Origin: Flavobacteriaceae bacterium
GTDB lineage: Bacteria > Bacteroidota > Bacteroidia > Flavobacteriales > Flavobacteriaceae
Direction of reading: 5' to 3'
Assembly (NCBI GenBank): GCA_947461425.1
Contig: CANHKZ010000014.1
Span: 1 to 32,348 of the forward strand
DNA length: 32,348 nucleotides
Shown here: positions 25,276-32,348 of the stretch, piece by piece
Layout: every line of letters begins with the position of its first letter
How positions within the stretch are numbered: the stretch's first letter is position 1
The notes under the pieces: generated by a model
Seen by the model: only the letters and a program-made list of their open reading frames with translations
What the model was told of the DNA's origin: nothing
Database searches by the model: none
Program-made: the position numbers and the translations under genes

Positions 25276-25749
25276 TTACTGATGATGATACGGCTCGTTT
25301 CTTAAAATCGTAAATCCGCGGTAGAGTTGTTCGATAAAAAATAAACGAACCATTTGGTGCGAAAAGGTCATTAGTGAAAGTGATATTTTTCCTTGTGCTT
25401 TCGCATAAATAGCTTCCGAAAATCCGTAGGGACCACCGATTACAAAAACCAAGGTTTTAATGCCGGAATTCATTTTCTTCTGTAATTCTTCTGAAAATCC
25501 AACGCTTGTAAAACTTTTCCCATTCTCGTCTAAAAGAATAAGTTGATCGGTTGGCGTAATTTTTGCTAAAATTAATTCGCCTTCTTTTTCTTTTTGTTGG
25601 CTTTCCGAAAGGTTTTTAACATTTTTAATGTCGGGAATACTATCCAACTCAAACTTGACATAAAATGACAAGCGTTTGGTATAATCGTCTATCAGAGTTT
25701 GTAAAGCTTTATTGTCAGTTTTACCTATAGCAATCAGTTTGATATTCAA
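25276..25749 (-). CDS. rlmH: 23S rRNA (pseudouridine1915-N3)-methyltransferase RlmH
   Basis: 157 residues, the usual length. SPOUT-type knot methyltransferase: VFVIGGPYGFSEAIY for SAM binding and the conserved end LMTFSHQMVRLFFIEQLYRG followed by LRNEPYHH. It methylates a pseudouridine in helix 69 of 23S rRNA. It meets folP tail to tail with one base between the stops, so no terminator can lie between them. Upstream by 36 bases is the stop of the repeat lipoprotein gene. Confidence 0.97.
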   Translation of the reverse strand: MNIKLIAIGKTDNKALQTLIDDYTKRLSFYVKFELDSIPDIKNVKNLSESQQKEKEGELILAKITPTDQLILLDENGKSFTSVGFSEELQKKMNSGIKTLVFVIGGPYGFSEAIYAKAQGKISLSLMTFSHQMVRLFFIEQLYRGFTILRNEPYHHQ

Positions 25750-25785
25750 TTTGTAAATATTTAAAATATAAATAAATTCATTACA

Positions 25786-26232
25786 TTAATCTTTTGGTAA
25801 AGCAGCTCCAACTGCAATATCACATCGGTGACCCGTTTGACCGTGTGGTGGATTTACACCTTCAGCTGTTGGGGTTACCGGAGTTGTCGCTGTAGATGAC
25901 GTGACTGTCATTTGTTGAGTAGTTGTTATTTTTTGATTTGGTTTTGCTGTAGTAACAGGAGAATTTAAAGGTGCTCCCACCGGAATTTCACAACGGTGAC
26001 CTGATTGACCGTGAGGAGGATTCATTCCTTCTTTAGTGGCATCTGCTACATTAGAGCTGGCAGTTTGATTAGGTTGAGTTGCGGTTTTATTAGCCTCTTT
26101 GTTTCGCATTTGATTGCCAACTTCTGTAAATGGTATTACTGCCGTTGGTATATTCTCTTTAGGAGATTCCTCATTTTTACAGGAATTTAATATCAAAACT
26201 GCAATTAAGAGTAATCCGATGAAATTTTTCAT
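25786..26232 (-). CDS. Small lipoprotein with two NPPHGQxGHRC motifs
   Basis: 148 residues when started at the ATG at 26230-26232. A TTG nine codons earlier is also open, but it overlaps the likely -7 element TATTTTTG (26257-26264, minus), so the ATG is preferred. Lipobox LNSC, Cys18. A Thr/Pro/Gln-rich linker carries two copies of one motif: EGMNPPHGQSGHRCEIPVGA (68-87) and EGVNPPHGQTGHRCDIAVGA (114-133). Each has two His and one Cys. I have seen this motif at the ends of other Bacteroidota envelope proteins; its function is unknown to me. Exposed linker plus repeated motif suggests metal or heme binding, or an anchor tag. Confidence 0.82.
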   Translation of the reverse strand: MKNFIGLLLIAVLILNSCKNEESPKENIPTAVIPFTEVGNQMRNKEANKTATQPNQTASSNVADATKEGMNPPHGQSGHRCEIPVGAPLNSPVTTAKPNQKITTTQQMTVTSSTATTPVTPTAEGVNPPHGQTGHRCDIAVGAALPKD

Positions 26233-26256
26233 TTGTATTTTTATTGGTATAAAATT

Positions 26257-26264
26257 CAAAAATA
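26257..26264 (-). promoter_or_regulatory. Candidate -7 element for the repeat lipoprotein gene
   Basis: The minus strand reads TATTTTTG. A transcript starting just after it would have a leader of about 18 bases to the ATG at 26232 and would exclude the upstream TTG as start. The -33 half is not evident. Confidence 0.4.
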
Positions 26265-26394
26265 GAATTTTATTTTAATGCCATCATCTATTTTTCCAAC
26301 TATTTTTAGTCTTTGATCACTTTCATTAATGAAATTTCTACTTTTTTTTATACCAAAATATGTGTTACTTTAGCCACTCATAAAATTTTATAAA

Positions 26395-27252
26395 ATGATT
26401 TGTGAGTCCCAATTCAAAAAGGAATTAGAAGTGGTAATTGCTAATGCAATACGAGAAGATGTTGGTCCAGGCGATTACAGTTCGTTAGCATGTATACCCG
26501 ACTCAACTGAGGGCAGAGCAAAACTTTTAGTTAAAGAAGACGGAATTATAGCAGGAGTGGCTTTTGCTAAAATGATTTTTGAATATGTGGATGTTGATTT
26601 GAAAATGGAAATTTTCATTGAAGATGGGGCATTGGTTAAAAAAGGAGATGTGGTTTTTCATATTTCCGGTAGATCGCAATCTATTCTAAAAGCGGAACGC
26701 GTAGTGCTGAATTCAATGCAACGAATGTCGGCTATAGCTTCCAAAACAAATCAATATGTTCAATCTTTGAAAGGTACAAAAACAAAAATTTTAGATACAC
26801 GTAAAACCACCCCGGGATTTCGTGCTCCTGAAAAATGGGCTGTGAAAATTGGAGGTGGTGAAAATCATCGTTTTGCTTTGTACGACATGATTATGTTAAA
26901 AGACAATCATATTGATTTTGCAGGCGGAATCACTTTAGCTATTGCTAAAACTAAAGCTTATCTGAAAAATAATAATTTGGATTTAAAAATTATAGTTGAA
27001 GCGCGTGATTTAGAAGAAATCAAAGAAATTTTAAAAAGTGAGGGTGTGTATCGCATCTTGATCGATAATTTTAATTACGAAGATACTCGCAAAGCAGTTG
27101 CTTTGATTGGTAACCAATGTCAAACCGAATCTTCGGGAAATATAAATGAAACTACTATTCGTCAGTATGCAGCATGTGGGGTAAATTATATTTCTTCGGG
27201 TGCTTTGACCCATTCGGTTGCCAACATGGATTTGAGTTTAAAAGCATTTTAA
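26395..27252 (+). CDS. nadC: Quinolinate phosphoribosyltransferase (carboxylating)
   Basis: NAD synthesis: quinolinate plus PRPP gives nicotinate mononucleotide and CO2. 285 residues. Motifs: REDVGPGDYSS (20-30), ERVVLNSMQRMS (101-112), DTRKTTPGFR (134-143), GGGENHR (153-159), and LKDNH (168-172), all substrate- or phosphate-binding parts of the family. First gene of a plus-strand operon; the next gene starts one base after its stop. Upstream sequence shows a TACTTTAG (26366-26373), one base off the -7 consensus. Confidence 0.97.
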   Translation: MICESQFKKELEVVIANAIREDVGPGDYSSLACIPDSTEGRAKLLVKEDGIIAGVAFAKMIFEYVDVDLKMEIFIEDGALVKKGDVVFHISGRSQSILKAERVVLNSMQRMSAIASKTNQYVQSLKGTKTKILDTRKTTPGFRAPEKWAVKIGGGENHRFALYDMIMLKDNHIDFAGGITLAIAKTKAYLKNNNLDLKIIVEARDLEEIKEILKSEGVYRILIDNFNYEDTRKAVALIGNQCQTESSGNINETTIRQYAACGVNYISSGALTHSVANMDLSLKAF

Positions 27253-27253
27253 A

Positions 27254-28183
27254 ATGGCTACAGCAATTGAACACAAGCTTTTAAAAATTCCAATTATTCG
27301 TACTTTAGTCCAAATACTTCAGCGCGTTAAATTACCTTGGTTGGAAGGATTATCCCTTTATGATTTGATAGAATTGTATATTCGAGGTATCGTTGAAGGT
27401 GGATTAACCTATCATGCTAGCGCTGTTGCCTTTAGTTTTTTTATGGCTTTGTTTCCTTTTGCTTTATTCATACTTAATTTAATTCCATTCATTCCTATTG
27501 ACGGATTTCAAGCTGACTTTTTAGAATTTGTCAAAGAGGGAGTTCCACCCAATACTTATGATGCTATTTATCAAATTATCAGTGATATCTTGAACAACAG
27601 CCAATCTAGTTTATTGTCTTACGGGTTTCTACTTTCTATTTTTTTGATGGCAAATGGAATTCTTGGCATATTGGGTGGTTTTGAATCCTCAAAACATGTT
27701 GTAATTAAGCGAGGTTTTCTCAATCAATATATGGTAGCGTTGGGAATTTCAATGCTTTTATCAATTTTGCTCTTGGTTACTGTTGCTGCATTAGTTATTT
27801 TTGAGGTGGTTATTCAACAAACAATAATACAAGATGTGCTGACTGATCGAGTTCCATTAATTGAATTAGGTCGCTATGCGTTTGTAATTTTGATGATTTT
27901 AATCACAAGTTCTACTTTATTACGTTACGGTACTAAACAATTTAGCCAACCAAAATTTATTAGTATTGGTTCGGTATTTACAACAATTTTAATCATAATA
28001 TCTTCCTATTTTTTTGGTATTTGGGTAGTTAAATTCTCCAAGTACAATGAATTGTATGGATCTATTGGAACCTTATTAATTTTGATGTTCTATATTTGGA
28101 TTAACTGTATGATTTTACTTTTAGGATTTGAATTAAATGCTACTATTGCGAAACTTAAAAAACAAAACACTTTAAACTATTAA
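27254..28183 (+). CDS. YihY/BrkB-family inner-membrane protein
   Basis: 309 residues with six membrane segments and the family motifs GLTYHASAVAFSFFMALFPF near 50-70, YGFLLSIFLMANGILGILGGF in the middle and YGSIGTLLILMFYIWINCM near the end. The family is often labelled virulence factor BrkB or, wrongly, ribonuclease BN; its activity is not settled. It begins one base after nadC and two bases before the DUF2147 gene, so it belongs to one operon. Confidence 0.9.
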   Translation: MATAIEHKLLKIPIIRTLVQILQRVKLPWLEGLSLYDLIELYIRGIVEGGLTYHASAVAFSFFMALFPFALFILNLIPFIPIDGFQADFLEFVKEGVPPNTYDAIYQIISDILNNSQSSLLSYGFLLSIFLMANGILGILGGFESSKHVVIKRGFLNQYMVALGISMLLSILLLVTVAALVIFEVVIQQTIIQDVLTDRVPLIELGRYAFVILMILITSSTLLRYGTKQFSQPKFISIGSVFTTILIIISSYFFGIWVVKFSKYNELYGSIGTLLILMFYIWINCMILLLGFELNATIAKLKKQNTLNY

Positions 28184-28185
28184 TT

Positions 28186-28611
28186 ATGAAAAAACTATTT
28201 ACCTTTTTCTTATTTGTTTTTGTAACAACAACCATGAATTCTCAAACTGTTATTGGAAAATGGAAAACAATCGATGACGAAACGGGCGATGCAAAATCTA
28301 TCGTAGAAGTATTCTCAAAATCTGGAAAAATCTATGCCAAAGTGGTTGAAATTTTAGAACCTGCTAATAAAAATCGCGTTTGTACAAATTGTTCTGGTGT
28401 TGATAAAAACCAACCTATTTTAGGATTGACGATTATTAAAGGATTAACCAAAGATGGTTCTGAATATAATTCGGGGGAGATTCTAGATCCTAAAAACGGC
28501 AAATTGTATAAATGTGCACTTTCTTTAGAGTCAAAGGACAAATTAAAAATTCGAGGCTATATTGGTTTTTCTTTATTGGGAAGAACACAATATTGGTATC
28601 GTGTGAACTAA
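28186..28611 (+). CDS. DUF2147 exported protein
   Basis: 141 residues: signal peptide to about Ser19-Gln20, then a single beta-rich domain opening with IGKWKTIDDETGDAKSIVE, a Cys pair in CTNCSG, and ending with GRTQYWYRV. This is the DUF2147 family, small periplasmic proteins of unknown biochemical role, possibly lipocalin-like barrels. Overlapping spacing with yihY (2-base gap) and priA (16-base gap) implies co-transcription. Confidence 0.9.
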   Translation: MKKLFTFFLFVFVTTTMNSQTVIGKWKTIDDETGDAKSIVEVFSKSGKIYAKVVEILEPANKNRVCTNCSGVDKNQPILGLTIIKGLTKDGSEYNSGEILDPKNGKLYKCALSLESKDKLKIRGYIGFSLLGRTQYWYRVN

Positions 28612-28627
28612 TCTCTTAATACTAGAA

Positions 28628-31078
28628 ATGTATTTTGTCGAAGTAATTTTACCCCTTTCATTAGCGAAGACCTTTACCTATATGGTGTCAGAAGACGAGT
28701 TTCATTTTGTAAAATACGGAATGAGAGTTGTTGTGCCTTTCGGAAAAAGTAAAATGTATACAGCATTAATCATTGGTAAACATCAAAATGCACCTACTTT
28801 ATATGAAGCAAAAGAGATTGATCACATACTCGATGAAAATCCTATAGTAACTGAATTCCAAATTGCACATTGGCAATGGATAGCAAGCTATTATATGTGT
28901 GCTATTGGGGATGTATATCGTGGTGCAATGCCAAACGCACTGTTGTTGGAAAGCGAAACAGTTATTTCTCAAAAAAAATCTGTTATTGTAGATGAAAATT
29001 TACTTTCAGATGAAGAATTTTTGGTGTTCCAAGCTTTACAACATCAAAGCTCACTTCGAATTCAAGATATCACCGCAATATTGAATAAGAAAACTATTTT
29101 TCCAGTTATTCAAAAGTTGATTGACAAAAATGTTTTGGTTTTGCATGAAGAAGTTCAAGAATTGTACAAGCCAAAATTAGTTCGCTACGTTAAATTGCAT
29201 TCAAAATTCGATTCTAATGCAGGTTTAAATGAATTGTTAGAAACGTTGAAAAATGCAACTAAACAAAGAGCAATTGTTTTAACGTATTTTCAATTGAGTG
29301 CCAAAGAAAAACAACCCATCTCAGTAAAAAAATTGGTTGAAAGTGCTAATTGTACTTCAGCAATTGTAAAAGCACTAATTGAAAAGGAAATTTTTGAAGA
29401 CTATTTTATTCAAGAAGATCGCATTAATTTTAATGGGAATCCCCAAGAAAATGAGTTAATTCTTAGTGATGCGCAACAAACAGCATACCATCAAATTCTT
29501 TCTAGTTTTGAATCCAAAGAGGTGTGCCTATTACATGGACTTACATCAAGCGGAAAAACAGAAATCTACATCAAGCTAATTGAAAAACAATTGGCTTCTG
29601 GAAACCAAGTGTTGTATTTGTTACCGGAAATTGCTTTAACTACCCAGTTAGTTGGTCGTTTGCGAACTTATTTTGGTGATAAAGTAGGCGTATATCATTC
29701 TAAGTATAGTACTAACGAACGTGTAGAACTATGGAAACAAGTTCTCGAACAATCCTCGAAATCGCAAATAGTTATAGGAGCGAGGTCGGCCTTGTTTTTA
29801 CCTTTTTCCAATTTAAGTTTAATTGTTGTCGACGAAGAACACGAGCAAACATTCAAGCAAGTAGATCCAGCACCACGCTATCACGCACGCGATGCAGCCA
29901 TAGTTTTGGCATATGCTCATAAAGCAAAAGTCCTTTTGGGTTCGGCAACGCCAAGTATTGAATCCTATTTCAATGCACAATCTGATAAATATGGATTGGT
30001 TGCAATTACAGAACGTTATGGAAATGTTCAGTTGCCCGAAATGGAATTGATCGATTTAAAAGACAGTTATTTTCGCAAGAAAATGACGGGCCATTTTAGT
30101 CATGCTTTGGTAGAAGCCATTACAACTGCTTTGTCATTGGGCGAACAAGTTATTTTATTTCAAAATAGAAGAGGGTATTCACCGATAATGGAATGCCTTA
30201 CTTGTGGAAATGTGCCGCAATGTCAGCAATGTGATGTGAGTTTGACGTACCACCAGCACAAAAACCAGTTGCGCTGTCATTATTGTGGTTATGTTATGGC
30301 AAAGCCAACGCAATGTCATAGTTGTTCTAGTATTGACCTCGCTACGAAAGGCTTTGGAACAGAACAAATTGAACAAGAGTTGCAGACAATTTTCCCAAAT
30401 GCCAAAATTGGACGAATGGATCAAGATACTACTCGCGGCAAGTATGGTTTTGAAAAAATTATTGACAGTTTTAAGAATCAAGAAATTGAGATTTTAGTTG
30501 GGACACAAATGCTTGCTAAAGGTTTGGATTTTAACAATGTAAGTTTGGTAGGAATTATGAATGCTGACACCATGTTGTATCATCCCGATTTTAGGGCTTT
30601 TGAACGAAGTTTTCAAATGATGACTCAGGTTGCAGGACGATCTGGACGTTCAGAAAAACGTGGAAAAGTGGTAATTCAAACCTACAATCCAAATCACAAT
30701 ACAATCCAACAAGTGGTTCATAATGATTATGTTGGGATGTACAAGGAACAACTTTATGACCGTCAAATATATAAATACCCACCTTATTTTAAAATCATAA
30801 AGTTGACCTTAAAACAACGTGATTTTGACAAGCTAAAAGAAGGAGCCATGTGGTTGTATCAGGTAATGAGTCAAAATTTAAATATGCCAGTTTTAGGACC
30901 TGAGGAGCCACCAATTAGTAGAATTCGAAACGAGTATATTCGTACTATATTGATTAAGATTCCTCAAAATGTTCCCATAGCGAATACTAAAAAAACAATT
31001 CAAAAAATCTTGAATAGCTTTGAAGCGGTTCCACAGTTTCGATCAATAAAGGTGGCCATTAATGTTGATAATTATTAA
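28628..31078 (+). CDS. priA: Primosomal protein N' (replication restart helicase PriA)
   Basis: 816 residues. Order: N-terminal DNA-binding domains (1-270), helicase lobe 1 with Walker A GLTSSGKT (304-311) and Walker B DEEH (402-405), a zinc-binding insert with eight Cys (523, 526, 532, 535, 550, 553, 563, 566), lobe 2 with VAGRSGR, and the C-terminal domain. PriA recognises stalled forks and D-loops and reloads the replisome. Intact and of standard length. Its last codons overlap an alternative start of the small downstream gene. Confidence 0.97.
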   Translation: MYFVEVILPLSLAKTFTYMVSEDEFHFVKYGMRVVVPFGKSKMYTALIIGKHQNAPTLYEAKEIDHILDENPIVTEFQIAHWQWIASYYMCAIGDVYRGAMPNALLLESETVISQKKSVIVDENLLSDEEFLVFQALQHQSSLRIQDITAILNKKTIFPVIQKLIDKNVLVLHEEVQELYKPKLVRYVKLHSKFDSNAGLNELLETLKNATKQRAIVLTYFQLSAKEKQPISVKKLVESANCTSAIVKALIEKEIFEDYFIQEDRINFNGNPQENELILSDAQQTAYHQILSSFESKEVCLLHGLTSSGKTEIYIKLIEKQLASGNQVLYLLPEIALTTQLVGRLRTYFGDKVGVYHSKYSTNERVELWKQVLEQSSKSQIVIGARSALFLPFSNLSLIVVDEEHEQTFKQVDPAPRYHARDAAIVLAYAHKAKVLLGSATPSIESYFNAQSDKYGLVAITERYGNVQLPEMELIDLKDSYFRKKMTGHFSHALVEAITTALSLGEQVILFQNRRGYSPIMECLTCGNVPQCQQCDVSLTYHQHKNQLRCHYCGYVMAKPTQCHSCSSIDLATKGFGTEQIEQELQTIFPNAKIGRMDQDTTRGKYGFEKIIDSFKNQEIEILVGTQMLAKGLDFNNVSLVGIMNADTMLYHPDFRAFERSFQMMTQVAGRSGRSEKRGKVVIQTYNPNHNTIQQVVHNDYVGMYKEQLYDRQIYKYPPYFKIIKLTLKQRDFDKLKEGAMWLYQVMSQNLNMPVLGPEEPPISRIRNEYIRTILIKIPQNVPIANTKKTIQKILNSFEAVPQFRSIKVAINVDNY

Positions 31079-31082
31079 TTAC

Positions 31083-31262
31083 ATGTCTGAAAATAAAAAT
31101 AATCAATCGGGAAATTCAATTGGAGTAGGTGCGGCAATTGGACTTGTTTTGGTTGTAGCTTTTAAATTTCTTTTTAAGAATACTTCTGTGAGTATTGGAC
31201 TAGGGGTTGCAATTGGTGCCGCAATTGGTGCACTTATTGACTGGATTCAATCAAGAAAATAG
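31083..31262 (+). CDS. Small glycine-rich membrane protein
   Basis: 59 residues from the ATG at 31083. An earlier in-frame ATG at 31062 lies inside priA and would only add MLIIINY, so the later one is preferred. A polar start (MSENKNNQSGN) is followed by two hydrophobic stretches with glycine spacing (GVGAAIGLVLVV and GLGVAIGAAIGALIDWI), the pattern of a glycine-zipper hairpin. Function unknown. Four bases after priA, so likely last in the nadC operon; it ends 13 bases before the stop of the convergent LytTR gene with no terminator between. Confidence 0.7.
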   Translation: MSENKNNQSGNSIGVGAAIGLVLVVAFKFLFKNTSVSIGLGVAIGAAIGALIDWIQSRK

Positions 31263-31275
31263 TTTATGATAGTAA

Positions 31276-31971
31276 TCAATCCGCTTTTAGTATTTTGATT
31301 AAATCTTCTTTTTTATTTCTGCTTAAAGGAATTTTAGAAGTCTTAATCTCAATAAATTTACTGTTGTACCTTTCGATTTTGTCAATATTTATGATGTAGG
31401 ATTTGTGCACGCGTATGAATTTATCTTGGTTAAGATTCGCTTCAAACGATTTCATAGTTGAAAGCACAAGATGATTGCTATCTTCGGTAACTACTTTTAC
31501 ATAATCGCCAAAGGCTTCTATCCATTTTATTTTGGCAGTAAATATTTTTAATTTTTTTAGATTACTTTTAATATAAATATGTTCGCCGGTTTCCTCTTTA
31601 ATATTATGTTCCAATTGATGCAAATACAATGCACGATTTACAGCAATTTCAAACCGATTTAACGTCACTGGTTTTTTGATATAATCTGTGGGAGAATAAT
31701 CAAAAGCACGTAAAGCATATTCAGCCTTAGCTGTAACAAAAATTATCTGTAGTTTTTTTTTAAGTCCTTCTAAAAAAGAAAAACCATTTATTATAGGCAT
31801 TTCGATATCCAGAAAAATCAAATCTACATCATGAATTTTCATGCAATTTCTAGCTTCAATGGCATTAGAAAACTCCCCAACTAAGTGTAATTGTGGGTTA
31901 TTGTTTACTAATTTGACCACAATCATTCGTTGAAAAGCGCTATCTTCTATTACTAAACAATTTAATTTCAT
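31276..31971 (-). CDS. LytTR-family response regulator
   Basis: 231 residues. Receiver domain (1-120): acidic pair Glu9/Asp10, phospho-acceptor Asp55 in LIFLDIEMP, Thr80 and Lys100 in YIKKP. LytTR DNA-binding domain (about 130-231) with KIKWIEAFGDYVKVV and FIRVHKSYIINIDKIE. All phosphorylation residues are present, but no histidine kinase is adjacent. Homologues of this AlgR/LytT type usually bind direct repeats near promoters. Divergent from rpsF; the 164-base gap holds a short inverted repeat, TGTAGT (32000-32005) / ACTACA (32013-32018), about 30 bases upstream of this gene. Confidence 0.93.
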   Translation of the reverse strand: MKLNCLVIEDSAFQRMIVVKLVNNNPQLHLVGEFSNAIEARNCMKIHDVDLIFLDIEMPIINGFSFLEGLKKKLQIIFVTAKAEYALRAFDYSPTDYIKKPVTLNRFEIAVNRALYLHQLEHNIKEETGEHIYIKSNLKKLKIFTAKIKWIEAFGDYVKVVTEDSNHLVLSTMKSFEANLNQDKFIRVHKSYIINIDKIERYNSKFIEIKTSKIPLSRNKKEDLIKILKAD

Positions 31972-32074
31972 TTGATGTGGTGTATTGGTTTCTTATAAAT
32001 GTAGTGAAAATAACTACAAAAACAGATGAAATAGGGAATAAGTTATTTAAAAAAAAGAGTCTTGTAAAGAAGTG

Positions 32075-32105
32075 TTTGGATATTTAGAAAAAATGACTAT
32101 TTTTG
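32075..32105 (+). promoter_or_regulatory. rpsF promoter
   Basis: TTTG at 32075-32078, exactly 19 bases, then TATTTTTG at 32098-32105: the best match to the Bacteroidota promoter in this window. The rpsF ATG is 30 bases after the -7 element, leaving a leader of about 25 bases. Confidence 0.75.
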
Positions 32106-32135
32106 CAGCCAATTTAACAAATAAATACATTATTT

Positions 32136-32348
32136 ATGAATCATTATGAAACTGTTTTCATTTTAAATCCCGTTTTATCTGATGTTCAGGTAAAGGAAAC
32201 AGTAAGCAAATTTGAAGAATTTCTTACTAGTCGTGGAGCTGAAATGGTATCGAAAGAAGACTGGGGTCTTAAAAAAATGGCTTACGAAATTCAAAACAAG
32301 AAAAGTGGTTTTTACCATTTATTCGAATTCAAAGTTGCTGGTGAAGTA
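32136..32348 (+). CDS. rpsF: 30S ribosomal protein S6, N-terminal part, cut by the window edge
   Basis: The first 71 codons, starting MNHYETVFILNPVLSDVQV and continuing with WGLKKMAYEIQNKKSGFYHLFEF, the S6 signature. S6 binds 16S rRNA with S18 in the platform of the small subunit; rpsR and rplI usually follow and would lie outside the window. Strong promoter directly upstream. Confidence 0.97.
   Translation, partial: MNHYETVFILNPVLSDVQVKETVSKFEEFLTSRGAEMVSKEDWGLKKMAYEIQNKKSGFYHLFEFKVAGEV

Noticed and set aside
26233..26259. TTG start nine codons upstream in the repeat lipoprotein gene
   Set aside because: It overlaps a likely -7 element and would put nine extra residues before a normal lipoprotein signal.
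31062..31082. Earlier ATG for the small glycine-rich protein, inside priA
   Set aside because: It adds only MLIIINY and overlaps priA; the ATG at 31083 gives a normal polar start.
32106..32135. Possible S6:S18-binding leader RNA controlling rpsF
   Set aside because: The leader predicted from the promoter is only about 25 bases, and no stem or CCG-type binding box is visible.
1..32348. tRNA or rRNA genes, CRISPR arrays, insertion sequences, prophage or defence islands
   Set aside because: I looked on both strands and found no clover-leaf sequence, spaced repeats, transposase, integrase or terminal inverted repeats; the content is core-genome throughout.

Overview
The window looks like chromosomal core sequence of a Flavobacterium-like member of the Bacteroidota. 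The evidence is AT-rich DNA, A/T-rich leaders without clear Shine-Dalgarno sites, several promoter-like sites of the Bacteroidota type (TTTG, about 19-21 bases, then TAnnTTTG), many exported proteins whose signal ends in Gln after Ala or Ser, and gene families typical of this phylum (BT_3928-type protein, double DUF1599 protein, NPPHGQxGHRC lipoprotein, single-chain L-serine dehydratase). I saw no tRNA, rRNA, insertion sequence, prophage gene or CRISPR array. Nearly all of the window is coding, and no gene-free stretch exceeds 300 bases.

Layout. 1-455: 5' part of an ammonium transporter gene (minus strand), with a paired GC-rich operator-like motif upstream. 711-5039: two secreted amidohydrolases (minus), closed by a perfect-palindrome terminator. 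5236-6771: YifB/ComM-type ATPase (plus), meeting stop-to-stop a minus-strand run read as panB, rluA-type pseudouridine synthase, aldehyde dehydrogenase, membrane protein. 10652-12211: small NTF2-like exported protein and a BBP2-type porin (plus), stop-to-stop with sdaA (minus). 13812-16319: secreted M14 peptidase, sharing a bidirectional terminator with a lipoprotein gene (minus). 16991-17964: split YeeE/YedE (thiosulfate-type) transporter (plus). 18013-19961: a TMEM86/YhhN lysoplasmalogenase-family gene and an alkylglycerol-monooxygenase-like gene (minus). 20034-24358: minus-strand block DUF1599, BT_3928/MauE-like, TlpA-like, tpiA, terminator, prmA, clpS. 24450-25274: folP (plus), facing rlmH and a repeat lipoprotein (minus). 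26395-31262: nadC, yihY/brkB, DUF2147, priA and a small glycine-zipper membrane protein (plus). 31276-31971: LytTR response regulator (minus). 32136 to the end: start of rpsF (plus).

Most genes are housekeeping: pantothenate, folate and NAD synthesis, glycolysis, rRNA and ribosomal protein modification, replication restart and proteolysis adaptor. The most interesting unit is the two-gene operon at 18013-19961. It pairs a close relative of animal alkylglycerol monooxygenase with a homologue of the animal lysoplasmalogenase TMEM86, two enzyme types that break ether bonds in lipids. That suggests a bacterial ether-lipid breakdown or salvage module. Second-rank observations are the double ACCC-N11-GGGT site before amt, a MauE-like/thioredoxin-like fusion beside a TlpA protein, a transporter whose three key cysteines are spread over two polypeptides, and a lipoprotein with two copies of an unexplained His/Cys motif.
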